Both the position numbers and the translations under genes were made by a program. From the NCBI RefSeq assembly GCF_014694375.1, contig NZ_JAAUWW010000015.1:41257-105256 (forward strand): DNA of 64,000 nt, given 5' to 3'. A model generated the notes under the pieces. It ran no database searches and was not told where the DNA came from. It saw only the letters and a list, made by a program, of their open reading frames with translations. Shown piece after piece: positions 26,379 through 36,866 of the stretch (its first letter is position 1; every line of letters starts with the position of its first letter). This DNA is from Vibrio sp. S17_S38. GTDB taxonomy: Bacteria > Pseudomonadota > Gammaproteobacteria > Enterobacterales > Vibrionaceae.

Positions 26379-28202
26379 ATGAACTCATTTCCTATCCCTA
26401 TTCTTGGTTTCGCCGCCTACAGCGGAACTGGCAAAACAACACTCCTTGAAGCCTTACTGCCAAAACTCACCGAGAAAGGTTTACGTATTGGCGTTTTTAA
26501 GCACGCTCATCATGATTTTGATGTCGATAAACCGGGTAAAGATAGCCACCGTTTACGTAAAGCTGGCGCAGGTCAAATGCTGATTTCATCACGCAATCGC
26601 CACGTATTAATGACGGAAACGCCAGAAAAAGAAGCTCACTTTTTTGATTTGCTTTCACATTTTGATACTAGCAAACTAGATTTCATTTTAGTCGAAGGCT
26701 GTAAAAACTTATCTTTCCCAAAAATTGAATTACACCGTGAAGAAGTCGGCAAACCGTGGTTACACCCACATGATGACAATATCATCGCCATTGCTTCAGA
26801 CAGTGAAAAACTCAATACTCAATTGCCACATGTTGATATTAATGATCTTGATGCGATTAGTTCGATGATCATCAACTTCACTCAAGGACGCCCGCTAGTT
26901 TCTGATCAAGCCAACCTTTCTAATCATGCAAATATAGATAGCTGTGACCAATTATCTCCAGCCTTTTTATCTGTTGATCAAGGGTTAAATAAAATATTAG
27001 CTACATTAAAAACACCCACCATCATTGAATCGGCCTCTCTTCTAGAAGCTCGTTTACGTATTTTAGGTGACGATATTCATTCACCAATTAATGTTCCGGC
27101 TTATCAAAACTCTGCGATGGATGGTTATGCAGTTCGTAGCCAAGATATTATCGCTTCACAAAAAAACACAACGACAATTAACAGTTTTGAAGTTGTGGCG
27201 AAAATCATGGCTGGGAGCAGTTTTGATGACGAAATCCAAGTCGGTCAAGTTGCAAAAATAATGACCGGCGCACCAATGCCAAAAGGCGCAGATACGGTGA
27301 TCATGCGAGAGCAAAGCCAAGTTACTGAAGATGGACGAGTCAGTTTTACACTTTCACTGGATGATTTTAAAGTTGGTCAAAATGTACGAAAAGCCGGTGA
27401 AGATCTAGCAAAAGACAGCATAGTATTCAGTAAGGGTACACGAATCGAGTCCCCTGAACTTGGCATGCTAGCGTCATTAGGTTTGAGCCAGTACCCGCTT
27501 TTCTCTCAATTGAAAGTCGCAGTATTCTCAACCGGAGATGAAGTTCAGGCACCCGGTAGTGAGCTCAAAAATAATTGTATTTACGATTCAAACCGCTACA
27601 CAGTCATGGCGCAATTACAACGTTTAGGCTGCCAAGTCATCGACCTTGGTATTATTGAAGATTGCGAAGCCGCTTTGGAATCCACTTTATTAGAAGCCAG
27701 CAGCAAAGCCGATGCGATTATCTCATCTGGAGGCGTTTCCGTTGGGGATGCTGACTTTATCAAAACGGTATTAGAGCGTATTGGAAAGATTAACTTTTGG
27801 CGTATCAATATGCGCCCGGGTCGCCCACTGGCATTTGGTCATATAAATGAAACACCATTCTTTGGTTTGCCGGGAAATCCCGTTGCGGTAATGGTTTCAT
27901 TTTTAATGTTTGTCGAACCTTCACTTCGCTTTATGCAAGGTGAAAGCCATTGGGAGCAAACGAAGATCCCAGCGGAAGCAACAGAAGTCGTCCACTCACG
28001 TCTTGGGCGAACCGAATTTACTCGTGGTATTTATACATTAAACAAATTCGGACAGTTACAAGTTCGCACAACAGGCAAACAAGGCTCTGGTATCCTACGT
28101 TCTATGAGTGAAGCTAACTGTATTATTGAAGTTCCACCACATGTAGAAATGGTGAAAACAGGCGAGATGATAAAAATCATCCCTCTTGAAGGGCGTTTGT
28201 AA
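26379..28202 (+). CDS. Bifunctional MobB-MoeA: MGD biosynthesis adaptor and molybdopterin molybdotransferase
   Basis: A 607-residue fusion. Residues ~1-175 are MobB: P-loop AAYSGTGKTT at ~12-21, KHAHHDFDVDKPGKDSHR, and LVEGCKNLSFPKIELHR. After a linker of about 25 residues, ~205-607 are MoeA, which inserts molybdate into adenylated molybdopterin: NVPAYQNSAMDGYAV, IMTGAPMPKGADTVIM, FSTGDEV, SSGGVSVGDADF and FGLPGNPVAVMV. Both halves look complete. The fusion keeps two late Mo-cofactor steps together and is probably cotranscribed with mobA. A strong terminator follows. Confidence 0.94.
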   Translation: MNSFPIPILGFAAYSGTGKTTLLEALLPKLTEKGLRIGVFKHAHHDFDVDKPGKDSHRLRKAGAGQMLISSRNRHVLMTETPEKEAHFFDLLSHFDTSKLDFILVEGCKNLSFPKIELHREEVGKPWLHPHDDNIIAIASDSEKLNTQLPHVDINDLDAISSMIINFTQGRPLVSDQANLSNHANIDSCDQLSPAFLSVDQGLNKILATLKTPTIIESASLLEARLRILGDDIHSPINVPAYQNSAMDGYAVRSQDIIASQKNTTTINSFEVVAKIMAGSSFDDEIQVGQVAKIMTGAPMPKGADTVIMREQSQVTEDGRVSFTLSLDDFKVGQNVRKAGEDLAKDSIVFSKGTRIESPELGMLASLGLSQYPLFSQLKVAVFSTGDEVQAPGSELKNNCIYDSNRYTVMAQLQRLGCQVIDLGIIEDCEAALESTLLEASSKADAIISSGGVSVGDADFIKTVLERIGKINFWRINMRPGRPLAFGHINETPFFGLPGNPVAVMVSFLMFVEPSLRFMQGESHWEQTKIPAEATEVVHSRLGRTEFTRGIYTLNKFGQLQVRTTGKQGSGILRSMSEANCIIEVPPHVEMVKTGEMIKIIPLEGRL

Positions 28203-28212
28203 ATCTACTCTA

Positions 28213-28254
28213 AAGACAGGCCTCATCTTATCTCTGATGAGGCGTGTCTTTTTT
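28213..28254 (+). terminator. Rho-independent terminator after mobB-moeA
   Basis: Long stem AAGACAGGCCTCATC / GATGAGGCGTGTCTT with one mismatch, ending in six T on the plus strand. It lies 10 bases after the stop codon and between convergent operons; the minus-strand proV gene ends just to its right. Confidence 0.9.
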
Positions 28255-28265
28255 AATTCTTTTCA

Positions 28266-29294
28266 TTACAAAATAGAGGCTAAACTCTCTGCCTTTAAAA
28301 GACCTATTTGATTACCATTTTGGTCTATAACCACAATAGGTGTCGAGTTTCTTAGCACCAATGGCGTAACTTCCTCTAACGTTTGGTCCTCTCTTACCGT
28401 TTCAAATGCACCAATATCAACTTTTTCATCTAGTGACGTCATCACCGCTCTAACCGTTAATGCACGAGCTCGATTAATATCTTTAACAAAAGAAGCCACA
28501 TAATCGGTTTGTGGGTTGAGTAGAATATCAATCGGTGATCCTTGCTGAATCAACTCTCCATCTTTTAATATTGCTATTTTCTCACCTAACCTCAGCGCTT
28601 CGTCTAAATCATGAGTGATAAAGATAATGGTCTTATTGAGCTTTTGTTGCAGTGACTTCAGCTCCCCTTGCATCTCGCTTCTAATTAAAGGATCAAGCGC
28701 TGAAAAAGCTTCATCCATTAATAAAATTTCCGCATCTGTACACAGTGCGCGAGCTAATCCCACGCGTTGCTGTTGACCACCTGAAAGTTGACTTGGGTAT
28801 TGTTGCTCATACCCATTCAGTCCAACCACATCAATCCAGTGTTGAGCTTTATCCAAACAAGTTTGCTTACTAAGACCCTGCACTTTTAAACCGTACGCAA
28901 TATTTTGAATCACCGTTCTATGAGGAAATAACCCAAACCTCTGAAAAACCATCGACATTTTATGACGACGCAATACTTGAATCTCTTTATCTGATAAAGA
29001 ACAAATATCGATACCATCAATTTCAATCACGCCACTTGTCGGTTCAATTAAACGATTAAAATGACGAATTAACGTTGATTTACCAGAGCCTGAAAGCCCC
29101 ATCACCACAAAGGTTTCCCCACGCTGAATATCTAAGCTGATGTTATTAAGCCCAACACTTAAATTAGATTCATGTAAAAGTTGGTCTTTTGATTTTCCAT
29201 CCTGAAGCTGTTTAATTGCGGTCTTAGATTTTTCGCCAAATATCTTATAAAGGTTTTTAATCCGAATATGCGGGCTTTCCATTACCTCATTCAT
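28266..29294 (-). CDS. proV: Glycine betaine/proline-type ABC transporter ATP-binding protein
   Basis: A 342-residue ATPase of the quaternary amine uptake family. Walker A is GLSGSGKST, the signature LSGGQQQRVGLARAL, and Walker B ILLMDEAFSALDPL. After the ATPase domain a CBS-like regulatory region of about 70 residues follows (VDIGAFETVREDQTLEEVTPLVL), shorter than the two CBS domains of E. coli ProV (400 residues). The protein powers import of compatible solutes such as glycine betaine. Its ATG overlaps the proW stop by four bases (ATGA). Third gene of proX-proW-proV. Confidence 0.92.
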   Translation of the reverse strand: MNEVMESPHIRIKNLYKIFGEKSKTAIKQLQDGKSKDQLLHESNLSVGLNNISLDIQRGETFVVMGLSGSGKSTLIRHFNRLIEPTSGVIEIDGIDICSLSDKEIQVLRRHKMSMVFQRFGLFPHRTVIQNIAYGLKVQGLSKQTCLDKAQHWIDVVGLNGYEQQYPSQLSGGQQQRVGLARALCTDAEILLMDEAFSALDPLIRSEMQGELKSLQQKLNKTIIFITHDLDEALRLGEKIAILKDGELIQQGSPIDILLNPQTDYVASFVKDINRARALTVRAVMTSLDEKVDIGAFETVREDQTLEEVTPLVLRNSTPIVVIDQNGNQIGLLKAESLASIL

Positions 29295-30187
29295 GATTTG
29301 TTCCCAGTAAGATGTTGTTGAGTACGCTTAGCATAACTTTGAGTTATACGATCAAAAATAATCGCGAGCGCGACAATGGCCAGTCCATTTAATAACCCAA
29401 GCGTAAAATATTGATTGGTTATTGATTTGAGAACAGGCTGCCCGAGTCCTTTCACGCCAATCATTGACGCAATAACCACCATCGCTAATGCCATCATAAT
29501 CGTTTGGTTGATGCCCGCCATAATATTGGGCATTGCCAATGGAATTTGGACACCAAATAAACGCTGGAAAGAATTTGCACCAAAAGCGGTTGATGCTTCT
29601 AACACCTCTTTATCCACTAAACGAATACCAAGGTTGGTTAGCCGAATAACCGGTGGAATCGCATAAACAACCACGGCAATTAACCCTGGAACTTTACCGA
29701 TCCCAAGCAACATCACGATTGGTATAAGGTAAACAAAAGCGGGCATGGTTTGCATAATATCAAGTAAAGGGGTCACGATTCGTTGCACTCGATTAGAGCT
29801 CGCCATTGCAATGCCTGTTGGCACGCCAAATAAAATCGCCACAAAGGTTGAAACTAAAATAATGCTCATGGTTTGCATGGTGTCTTCCCACATACCGAGA
29901 TAACCAATCATAAAAAATGACACTATCACGCATAAAGTTAGCTTCCATGACCGACTTGCCATATACGATAAACCGGCAAGTACAGCGATCACTAACCACC
30001 ATGGGGAGCTTAATAATAACTTTTCAAATCCCACTAAAAATGACAATAAAGGGTGGAAGAATGCTTCAATTGCATCACCATAATGCCGAGAAAAGTCACG
30101 ATACGCACCATCCAAGGTACGGCGTAACCACAATAAAGAATGGCGGTCTAACTCCGGAAATTCAGTTAACCATGACTGTTGAGACAT
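29291..30187 (-). CDS. proW: Glycine betaine/proline-type ABC transporter permease
   Basis: A 298-residue membrane protein of the ProW/OpuAB type. It has an amphipathic N-terminal extension (about residues 1-60), then five or six transmembrane segments and the permease EAA-like loop EASTAFGANSFQRLFGVQIPLAMPNIMAGI. MQTMPAFVYLIPIVMLLGIG is also typical. It follows proX after an 83-base gap containing a stem-loop and is translationally coupled to proV. Confidence 0.92.
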   Translation of the reverse strand: MSQQSWLTEFPELDRHSLLWLRRTLDGAYRDFSRHYGDAIEAFFHPLLSFLVGFEKLLLSSPWWLVIAVLAGLSYMASRSWKLTLCVIVSFFMIGYLGMWEDTMQTMSIILVSTFVAILFGVPTGIAMASSNRVQRIVTPLLDIMQTMPAFVYLIPIVMLLGIGKVPGLIAVVVYAIPPVIRLTNLGIRLVDKEVLEASTAFGANSFQRLFGVQIPLAMPNIMAGINQTIMMALAMVVIASMIGVKGLGQPVLKSITNQYFTLGLLNGLAIVALAIIFDRITQSYAKRTQQHLTGNKS

Positions 30188-30235
30188 TTGAGTTCCATTT
30201 TATTAATTTTCATTCTATTGGTAGATTTTAAAACA

Positions 30236-30261
30236 AAGCCAAGTTTAATTAGACTTGGCTT
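30236..30261 (-). terminator. Intercistronic stem-loop between proX and proW
   Basis: Perfect 9-bp stem AAGCCAAGT / ACTTGGCTT with an 8-base loop, directly after the proX stop codon. Such elements commonly raise the level of the binding-protein message relative to the permease. The coding-strand tail (TGTTTTAAAATC) is only moderately T-rich, so partial read-through is expected. Confidence 0.6.
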
Positions 30262-30270
30262 AAACGTAAG

Positions 30271-31284
30271 CTATAAATCTTGAACCGCTTGATCCACTTT
30301 TTTCATGGCTTCAGGCGTTAACCACTGTGACCAAATATCTTTATGATCGAGCATGAATTCCTCCATCGCCATTTCACCATCAGCTTGATTATCTTCCATC
30401 CATGCCAACATGCTGTTCATTTGTTTATTGGTAAAGGAGCGTTTAGTGAGGTATTGCATCGCATCCGGTGCTCGCTCTGCAAATGACTCAGTAACAACAG
30501 TATCAACTTTTGAAGGTGGCCACATTATCGGTTTTGGATTGGCACATTCAACCTGAGTAATACAGTCTTGATAGTGTTTGGCATCGGTGCCATGACCAAA
30601 TTCGACTTTAACCATTGGATACTTTCCTAACACAGCCGTTGGTGCCCAATAATAACCAAACCAGGGTTGTTTTCTCTCATACGCTTTGGCAATAGTGGCC
30701 GCTAATGCAGCGCCCGACCCCGGATCAACTTGCTCAAAGCCAGATTTTTGTAGGTTTAAAGCATCAAATATATGGCCTGCTGAGATTTGGCATGTCCAAC
30801 CTGCTGGACAAGTATAAAATGCAGATTTGCCGTCATCTTCAGGGTTAGGGAATTCTTTTACGTGAGCAATAACACCCTCAATAGTGGCAAGGCTAGGATC
30901 TTTATCCACCATATATTGAGGTACCCAAAAACCCTCTTCTCCACCATCGGACAGACTTTGAACTGCAAAGCGTAAACGTTTATCTTTAACGCCTTTCTCT
31001 AAAAGATCTTTAGCTGAATTACTCCATAACTCTGGCGCAATATCCGGCTGGCCCTTTTCGACCATTGACGTTGTTGTCGGAACTGTGTCCCCAGGCACCA
31101 AACTAACATCACATTGATATGCGTTTTCTAAAATGAACTTATCAACATTCGCCATCAATGTGGCTGAACTCCAATTCATATCGGCAATAGAAACCGCACC
31201 ACAACTTGGCGAGTCTGCTGCAAAAGAGGAGAAAGAAAAAGAGGTGGCAAGACAAAGTGTCGAAAGGGTAAATAATTTATGCAT
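30271..31284 (-). CDS. proX: Glycine betaine/proline-type ABC transporter substrate-binding protein
   Basis: A 337-residue periplasmic OpuAC-domain protein. A Sec signal peptide ends around SFSSFAA / DSPS. The mature part has the family pattern VSIADMNWSSATLM and SMVEKGQPDIAPELWSNSA, with aromatic residues (QPWFGYYWAPTAV) that probably form the cation-binding cage for quaternary amines. The start is placed at 31284 because AAGGA lies seven bases before it, only one base before the ATG at 31290. First gene of the operon. Substrate could be betaine, choline or proline betaine. Confidence 0.92.
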   Translation of the reverse strand: MHKLFTLSTLCLATSFSFSSFAADSPSCGAVSIADMNWSSATLMANVDKFILENAYQCDVSLVPGDTVPTTTSMVEKGQPDIAPELWSNSAKDLLEKGVKDKRLRFAVQSLSDGGEEGFWVPQYMVDKDPSLATIEGVIAHVKEFPNPEDDGKSAFYTCPAGWTCQISAGHIFDALNLQKSGFEQVDPGSGAALAATIAKAYERKQPWFGYYWAPTAVLGKYPMVKVEFGHGTDAKHYQDCITQVECANPKPIMWPPSKVDTVVTESFAERAPDAMQYLTKRSFTNKQMNSMLAWMEDNQADGEMAMEEFMLDHKDIWSQWLTPEAMKKVDQAVQDL

Positions 31285-31453
31285 GATCATGTCCTTATGT
31301 ACAATAAATAAAATCCTACCTTAATTAAAGTTCATATTTAAAGAACGGACCTCTCATAAACCAAAATAAATGCATTAAAGATAAATAAATGAATGAAAAA
31401 CCACCAGTTAGATGATAAACGCGTCAAACTCTCTCATTCGCGATAATTTCTGC

Positions 31454-31482
31454 TTGCATCGTCTATTTAGCATGGTTAATAT
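31454..31482 (+). promoter_or_regulatory. Candidate sigma-70 promoter of the tRNA-Val genes
   Basis: TTGCAT (31454-31459) and TAATAT (31477-31482) with an exact 17-base spacer, about 53 bases before the first tRNA. The expected 5' leader would be about 45 bases. Position and spacing support it; no experimental signal is visible. Confidence 0.5.
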
Positions 31483-31535
31483 CAGCTTCGTTCTGGAAAG
31501 GTGACTTTTAAGAACGTGAAAATATTTTACAAAAT

Positions 31536-31612
31536 GCCCGCTTAGCTCAGTTGGTTAGAGTACTTGCATGACATGCAAGGTGTCACTGGTTCGAGTCCAG
31601 TAGCGGGCACCA
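31536..31612 (+). tRNA. tRNA-Val (GAC), copy 1
   Basis: A 77-base cloverleaf with CCA encoded. Acceptor GCCCGCT pairs with AGCGGGC, the D arm contains AGCTCAGTTGGTTAGAGT, the anticodon stem CTTGC/GCAAG holds the loop ATGACAT (T33, anticodon GAC), and the T arm is ACTGG-TTCGAGT-CCAGT. GAC reads the valine codon GUC. Confidence 0.96.
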
Positions 31613-31659
31613 TTTTGAAAGTGTTTTTCCTTTATTGAAAAGCAACAATAATACAATTT

Positions 31660-31736
31660 GCCCGCTTAGCTCAGTTGGTTAGAGTACTTGCATGACATGC
31701 AAGGTGTCACTGGTTCGAGTCCAGTAGCGGGCACCA
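31660..31736 (+). tRNA. tRNA-Val (GAC), copy 2
   Basis: Identical in all 77 bases to the copy 47 bases upstream, with the same GAC anticodon and encoded CCA. The two share one promoter and one terminator, so they form a tandem tRNA operon. Confidence 0.96.
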
Positions 31737-31788
31737 CTTTTCTTTTAATATTAACGTCTTAGTTAGTGCTAAAATGAAGCTTAAAACA

Positions 31789-31822
31789 AAAAATCCTGCT
31801 ATTTATTTAGCAGGATTTTTTT
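31789..31822. terminator. Bidirectional terminator between tRNA-Val operon and TRAP operon
   Basis: Stem AAATCCTGCTA / TAGCAGGATTT, flanked by A-rich sequence to the left and seven T to the right, so it can act on both strands. It sits between the plus-strand tRNAs and the end of the minus-strand dctM-like gene. Confidence 0.88.
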
Positions 31823-31850
31823 GTTTATATCTTTTCAGTTGTTTCAATTA

Positions 31851-33134
31851 TTACGGCATGCCTAAAGCATTCGGTAACCACAATGATACCGCTGGGATAT
31901 AGGTAATGATCATTAAGAAACCTAACAACAACATTAACCACGGTAGCGCGGCTCTAATCGTTTCACCTAACGACATCCCCGTCACCGCAGACGTTACAAA
32001 TAGATTTAATCCCACCGGTGGCGTTATCATTCCTATCTCCATATTAACCACCATGATGATGCCTAAATGAATAGGATCAATGCCAAGCTCAACACCAATA
32101 GGAAAAAGGATCGGTGCTAAAATCAATATAATCGCTGATGGCTCCATAAAATTACCTGCCAGCAACAATACTATATTCATAATGAGCAAGAAAACCCACG
32201 GAGTTAATCCCAGACCTATCATCCATGCAGCTATCGATTGTGGGATTTGCTCGGTGGTTAAAACAAAGGCAAACAGCATTGCATTGGCAATAATAAACAT
32301 CAGCATGATGCTAAGTTTACCGGCATCAAGCAACACTTTAGGGCAATCACGAACTCGTATATCTTTATAAACAAACAACGCGACAAAGCCAGCATAAACC
32401 GCCGCCACCGCCGCCGCTTCAGTTGGGGTAAACATACCACTATAAATGCCCCCCAAGATGATCACCATTAATAATAATCCCCAGATGGCTTTACGCCCAC
32501 TGGCACACCATTCTTTAAGGGTCGCTCTTGGCATGGCTGGCAAGTTTTTCTTACGCGCGATAATGTAAATTGCCACCATTAAACTGACACCAAGTAATGC
32601 CCCTGGGATCACCCCTGCCATAAACAACTTACCAACCGAAGTTTCGGTGGCGGCTGCATACACAACCATCACAATAGAGGGAGGAATAAGGATGCCTAAT
32701 GTTCCTGCATTACACACAATTCCAGCGCCAAATTCTTTGGGATAACCCGAACGAACCATCCCGGCAATCGCAATCGAACCAACAGCAGCTACCGTTGCAG
32801 GCGATGATCCTGATAATGCTGCAAACAACATACACGCCATTACAGCAGCAATAGCAAGACCACCTCGAATATGCCCAACGCTGGAGTTAGCAAAATCAAT
32901 CAATCGTTTAGCAACACCACCACTGGTCATAAACGCACCAGAAAGTAAGAAGAATGGAATAGCGAGTAAAGTATAGTGCTCTGAAGTTTCAAACAATTTA
33001 ATAACTAAAGATCGAATTGAATCTTGGCTAAAAAATAAAATACTTAAAGCGCCTGAAAGTCCTAATGAAATTGCGATCGGCACACCAATAAACATCAATA
33101 AAAACAGCATAAAGAAGAGAAATAAAATGGTCAT
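31851..33134 (-). CDS. TRAP transporter large permease (DctM family)
   Basis: A 427-residue polytopic protein (about 12 membrane spans) forming the ion-coupled transport subunit of a TRAP transporter. Recognisable blocks are FLLSGAFMTSGGVAKRL, ALSGSSPATVAAVGSIA, NAGTLGILIPPSIVMVVYAA, and the mirrored GMITPPVGLNLFV in the C-terminal half. It overlaps the small-permease gene by four bases (ATGA). With its partners it probably imports a C4-dicarboxylate or similar organic acid, driven by sodium. Confidence 0.94.
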   Translation of the reverse strand: MTILFLFFMLFLLMFIGVPIAISLGLSGALSILFFSQDSIRSLVIKLFETSEHYTLLAIPFFLLSGAFMTSGGVAKRLIDFANSSVGHIRGGLAIAAVMACMLFAALSGSSPATVAAVGSIAIAGMVRSGYPKEFGAGIVCNAGTLGILIPPSIVMVVYAAATETSVGKLFMAGVIPGALLGVSLMVAIYIIARKKNLPAMPRATLKEWCASGRKAIWGLLLMVIILGGIYSGMFTPTEAAAVAAVYAGFVALFVYKDIRVRDCPKVLLDAGKLSIMLMFIIANAMLFAFVLTTEQIPQSIAAWMIGLGLTPWVFLLIMNIVLLLAGNFMEPSAIILILAPILFPIGVELGIDPIHLGIIMVVNMEIGMITPPVGLNLFVTSAVTGMSLGETIRAALPWLMLLLGFLMIITYIPAVSLWLPNALGMP

Positions 33135-33844
33135 TTTTGTTTCCCCTCTGACGATTTATGAACGTGCCCAAGATTAGAGCTATTAGCTGTAGTCATCTCT
33201 CCTTGTAACGCTTCTTGCATTGCATGTCTCATGGCATCTTTGGCTTCATCTGCGTTACCAAGATCGGTTTGTAAGCCACGTAAAATTCGAACTAATACTT
33301 CAAGAAATCGTAAACCGACTAAGGTAAAACCAAAGGGCATGATGATTCCGACATACCAGAGTTTAACGCCTAACTTCTCAAGATCTTCTGCATATAGGTT
33401 GGCATTAAACATCGTGTTAACCCAATCATAACTCGCATAAGTCATCATGCCGGCATATAACAAACAGGCAAAGCAGGCAATAATCGCAATGATTTTCTGA
33501 ATCGGTTTAGAACACAATTTAACCACCATATCGACGCCAATATGACCACCGACTCTGACACCATAGGACATACCTATAAACAATAACCAAGCAAACAAGG
33601 CTTTCGTTAATGCGGTACTCCATGTCATCTCTTGGGCAAGACCAATGAAAAAATCACCGACATCCAAAAAGAAATCACTGGCCGCCAAGTATTGTTGATC
33701 AGCAAACCAATCGGACAAATCATAGAAGGGTGTATAGAGGTTGTTCAGAACCACATAAACAAAAGTGACAAGGGTCATAGCGCCTAAGAGGAAGGCAACC
33801 AAGCCTTCCTCTAGCTTTGACCATAAATGATATACTGCTCTCAT
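33131..33844 (-). CDS. TRAP transporter small permease (DctQ family)
   Basis: A 237-residue membrane protein with four hydrophobic segments and the family-type signature YGVRVGGHIGVDMVVKL. It is somewhat longer than common DctQ proteins (~160-200 residues), with a larger first periplasmic region and a hydrophilic C-terminal tail of about 45 residues (NADEAKDAMRHAMQEALQG). It sits between the binding protein and large permease genes. Its role is to scaffold the large permease. Confidence 0.9.
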   Translation of the reverse strand: MRAVYHLWSKLEEGLVAFLLGAMTLVTFVYVVLNNLYTPFYDLSDWFADQQYLAASDFFLDVGDFFIGLAQEMTWSTALTKALFAWLLFIGMSYGVRVGGHIGVDMVVKLCSKPIQKIIAIIACFACLLYAGMMTYASYDWVNTMFNANLYAEDLEKLGVKLWYVGIIMPFGFTLVGLRFLEVLVRILRGLQTDLGNADEAKDAMRHAMQEALQGEMTTANSSNLGHVHKSSEGKQK

Positions 33845-33877
33845 TTAACGGGCCTTTTTGAAATTAAAAATAAAAAC

Positions 33878-35084
<1,207 letters not shown>

Positions 35085-35247
35085 AAAATCAGAAAGACCT
35101 ACATTATTAAATACTGGAGAGGTTTAAACCTGCAATGATAGGTACTGCTTAATCGACAATATCCGGTATAAAATGACAATTTTATAGTTTAGCTATGATA
35201 ATCGACTGCTAGCACACTTAATAAATAGTTACAAATACCACCATTTA

Positions 35248-35263
35248 TGTGATAGGGATCACA
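35248..35263. promoter_or_regulatory. Perfect CRP-binding site
   Basis: TGTGATAGGGATCACA has both consensus half-sites (TGTGA-N6-TCACA). It is centred about 110 bases before the symporter ATG at 35368, and a possible -10 element (GATAAT, 35312-35317) lies downstream. Catabolite control of dicarboxylate/glutamate uptake is common. Regulation of the divergent TRAP operon is possible too. Confidence 0.75.
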
Positions 35264-35367
35264 ACGAATGCACTAATTTCAGGTTGAAAAATAGTCTTTT
35301 AACATTGTTCTGATAATCTGCTCGCCACTTTGAGAGTTGTACAAAGTAACTTAATGGAGATCAGTTC

Positions 35368-36672
35368 ATGACGAACGACAACAAGAAAAATAAACGCTCA
35401 CTCACGAGCCGTATTATTATTGGCATGGTTGCTGGTATTTTATGTGGTTTTTTAATCCAATCTTTTTTTAGTAGCAATGCTTTTATTAATGAATATTTGG
35501 TCGAAGGCTTATTTGATGTCGGTGGTAAAATATTTATCGCCAGCTTAAAAATGTTAGTTATCCCTCTTGTCTTTGTTTCCCTTGTTTGCGGTACCAGTTC
35601 TTTAAAAGATTTATCTACTTTAGGTCGCTTGGGTGGTAAAACCCTAGCCTTCTATATTGGAACTACAGCACTAGCGATATCTTTGGCACTGGTTATGGGG
35701 ATTTTCTTACACCCTGGCTCTGGTGCAGATTTAACTTCTGCCGCTTCATTTAGCTCTACTGAAGCCCCTTCTCTAAGCCAAGTTATTGTGGGTATGTTCC
35801 CAAGTAACCCAATGGCGGCGATGTCTCAAGGTAATACGCTTCAAGTTATCGTTTTTGCCGTATTATTTGGTGTAGCAATAAGTCTTGCGGGTAAGCCAGG
35901 TCAACGTGTTGCTGATTTCTTCGGCGACATTAACGAAGTCATCATGAAATTAGTGACGCTTTTAATGGAAGTCGCGCCTTACGGTATTTTCTTCCTAATG
36001 GCCAAACTATTCACTGGTCTTGGATTAGATGCGATCGCAAATTTAGCTGCATACTTCTTAGTATTGGTTTCTGCATTATTAATTCATGCTTTTATCACTT
36101 ACAGCCTATTGCTAAAAGTATTATCAGGATTAAACCCAATCGTATTCTGGAAGAAAATGAAAGACGCCATTATGTTCGCGTTTTCTACCGCCTCTTCCAA
36201 TGCAACTTTGCCTGTTACGATGGAAACCGCAACACATCGTTTAGGGGTCAGTAACAAAATAGCTTCGTTCACTATTCCTCTTGGCGCTACCATCAATATG
36301 GATGGTACGGCGATCATGCAAGGTGTGGCGACGGCGTTTATCGCACAAGCATTTAATGTTGATTTAAGTCTTGGTGATTACATGACCGTGATCCTAACCG
36401 CAACGCTAGCTTCTGTCGGTACTGCTGGTGTTCCTGGTGTCGGTCTCATCATGCTAGCCATGGTATTAAACCAAGTCGGCCTACCACTAGAAGGTATCGC
36501 ACTTATTATGGGTGTCGACCGTTTACTGGATATGATCCGCACTGCGGTTAATATTACCGGGGACAGTGTGGTGACTTGTATTGTCGCGAAATCTGAAAAT
36601 GAGCTCGATATTGATGCTTTCAACGATCCTAAAGCAGGTGAAATTGAATTAGCATTAAAACGAAATGCTTAA
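35368..36672 (+). CDS. Dicarboxylate/amino acid:cation symporter (DAACS family)
   Basis: A 434-residue GltP/DctA-type secondary transporter with eight membrane helices and two re-entrant loops. Key motifs are the serine-rich loop FAFSTASSNATLPVTME, the sodium/substrate motif NMDGTAIMQG, the second hairpin GTAGVPGVGLIML and the helix 8 substrate-binding block DRLLDMIRTAVNITGD. The latter two distinguish glutamate/aspartate/dicarboxylate carriers. The exact substrate is uncertain. AATGGAGATCAGTTC precedes the ATG. It is monocistronic with a CRP site upstream and a strong terminator downstream. Confidence 0.94.
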   Translation: MTNDNKKNKRSLTSRIIIGMVAGILCGFLIQSFFSSNAFINEYLVEGLFDVGGKIFIASLKMLVIPLVFVSLVCGTSSLKDLSTLGRLGGKTLAFYIGTTALAISLALVMGIFLHPGSGADLTSAASFSSTEAPSLSQVIVGMFPSNPMAAMSQGNTLQVIVFAVLFGVAISLAGKPGQRVADFFGDINEVIMKLVTLLMEVAPYGIFFLMAKLFTGLGLDAIANLAAYFLVLVSALLIHAFITYSLLLKVLSGLNPIVFWKKMKDAIMFAFSTASSNATLPVTMETATHRLGVSNKIASFTIPLGATINMDGTAIMQGVATAFIAQAFNVDLSLGDYMTVILTATLASVGTAGVPGVGLIMLAMVLNQVGLPLEGIALIMGVDRLLDMIRTAVNITGDSVVTCIVAKSENELDIDAFNDPKAGEIELALKRNA

Positions 36673-36688
36673 ATTCGATTGAGTAAAC

Positions 36689-36724
36689 TAAGGCCTTAGC
36701 ATTTATTGTTAAGGCCTTTTTTTG
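36689..36724 (+). terminator. Rho-independent terminator after the symporter gene
   Basis: Stem AAGGCCTTA / TTAAGGCCTT with a 9-base loop and seven T on the plus strand, 17 bases after the stop codon. Confidence 0.92.
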
Positions 36725-36866
36725 TACTCAATGACAGCAATAAACTGATAGATAAAAATAAACTAAGCGGTTGAACTAAGCCAAATAATTAAAATAAATC
36801 AAGCTACTGAAATATATTTAGTTACATGATACTCTGCGAGCCACCTTGTCTTTTGCAGTGATCACG

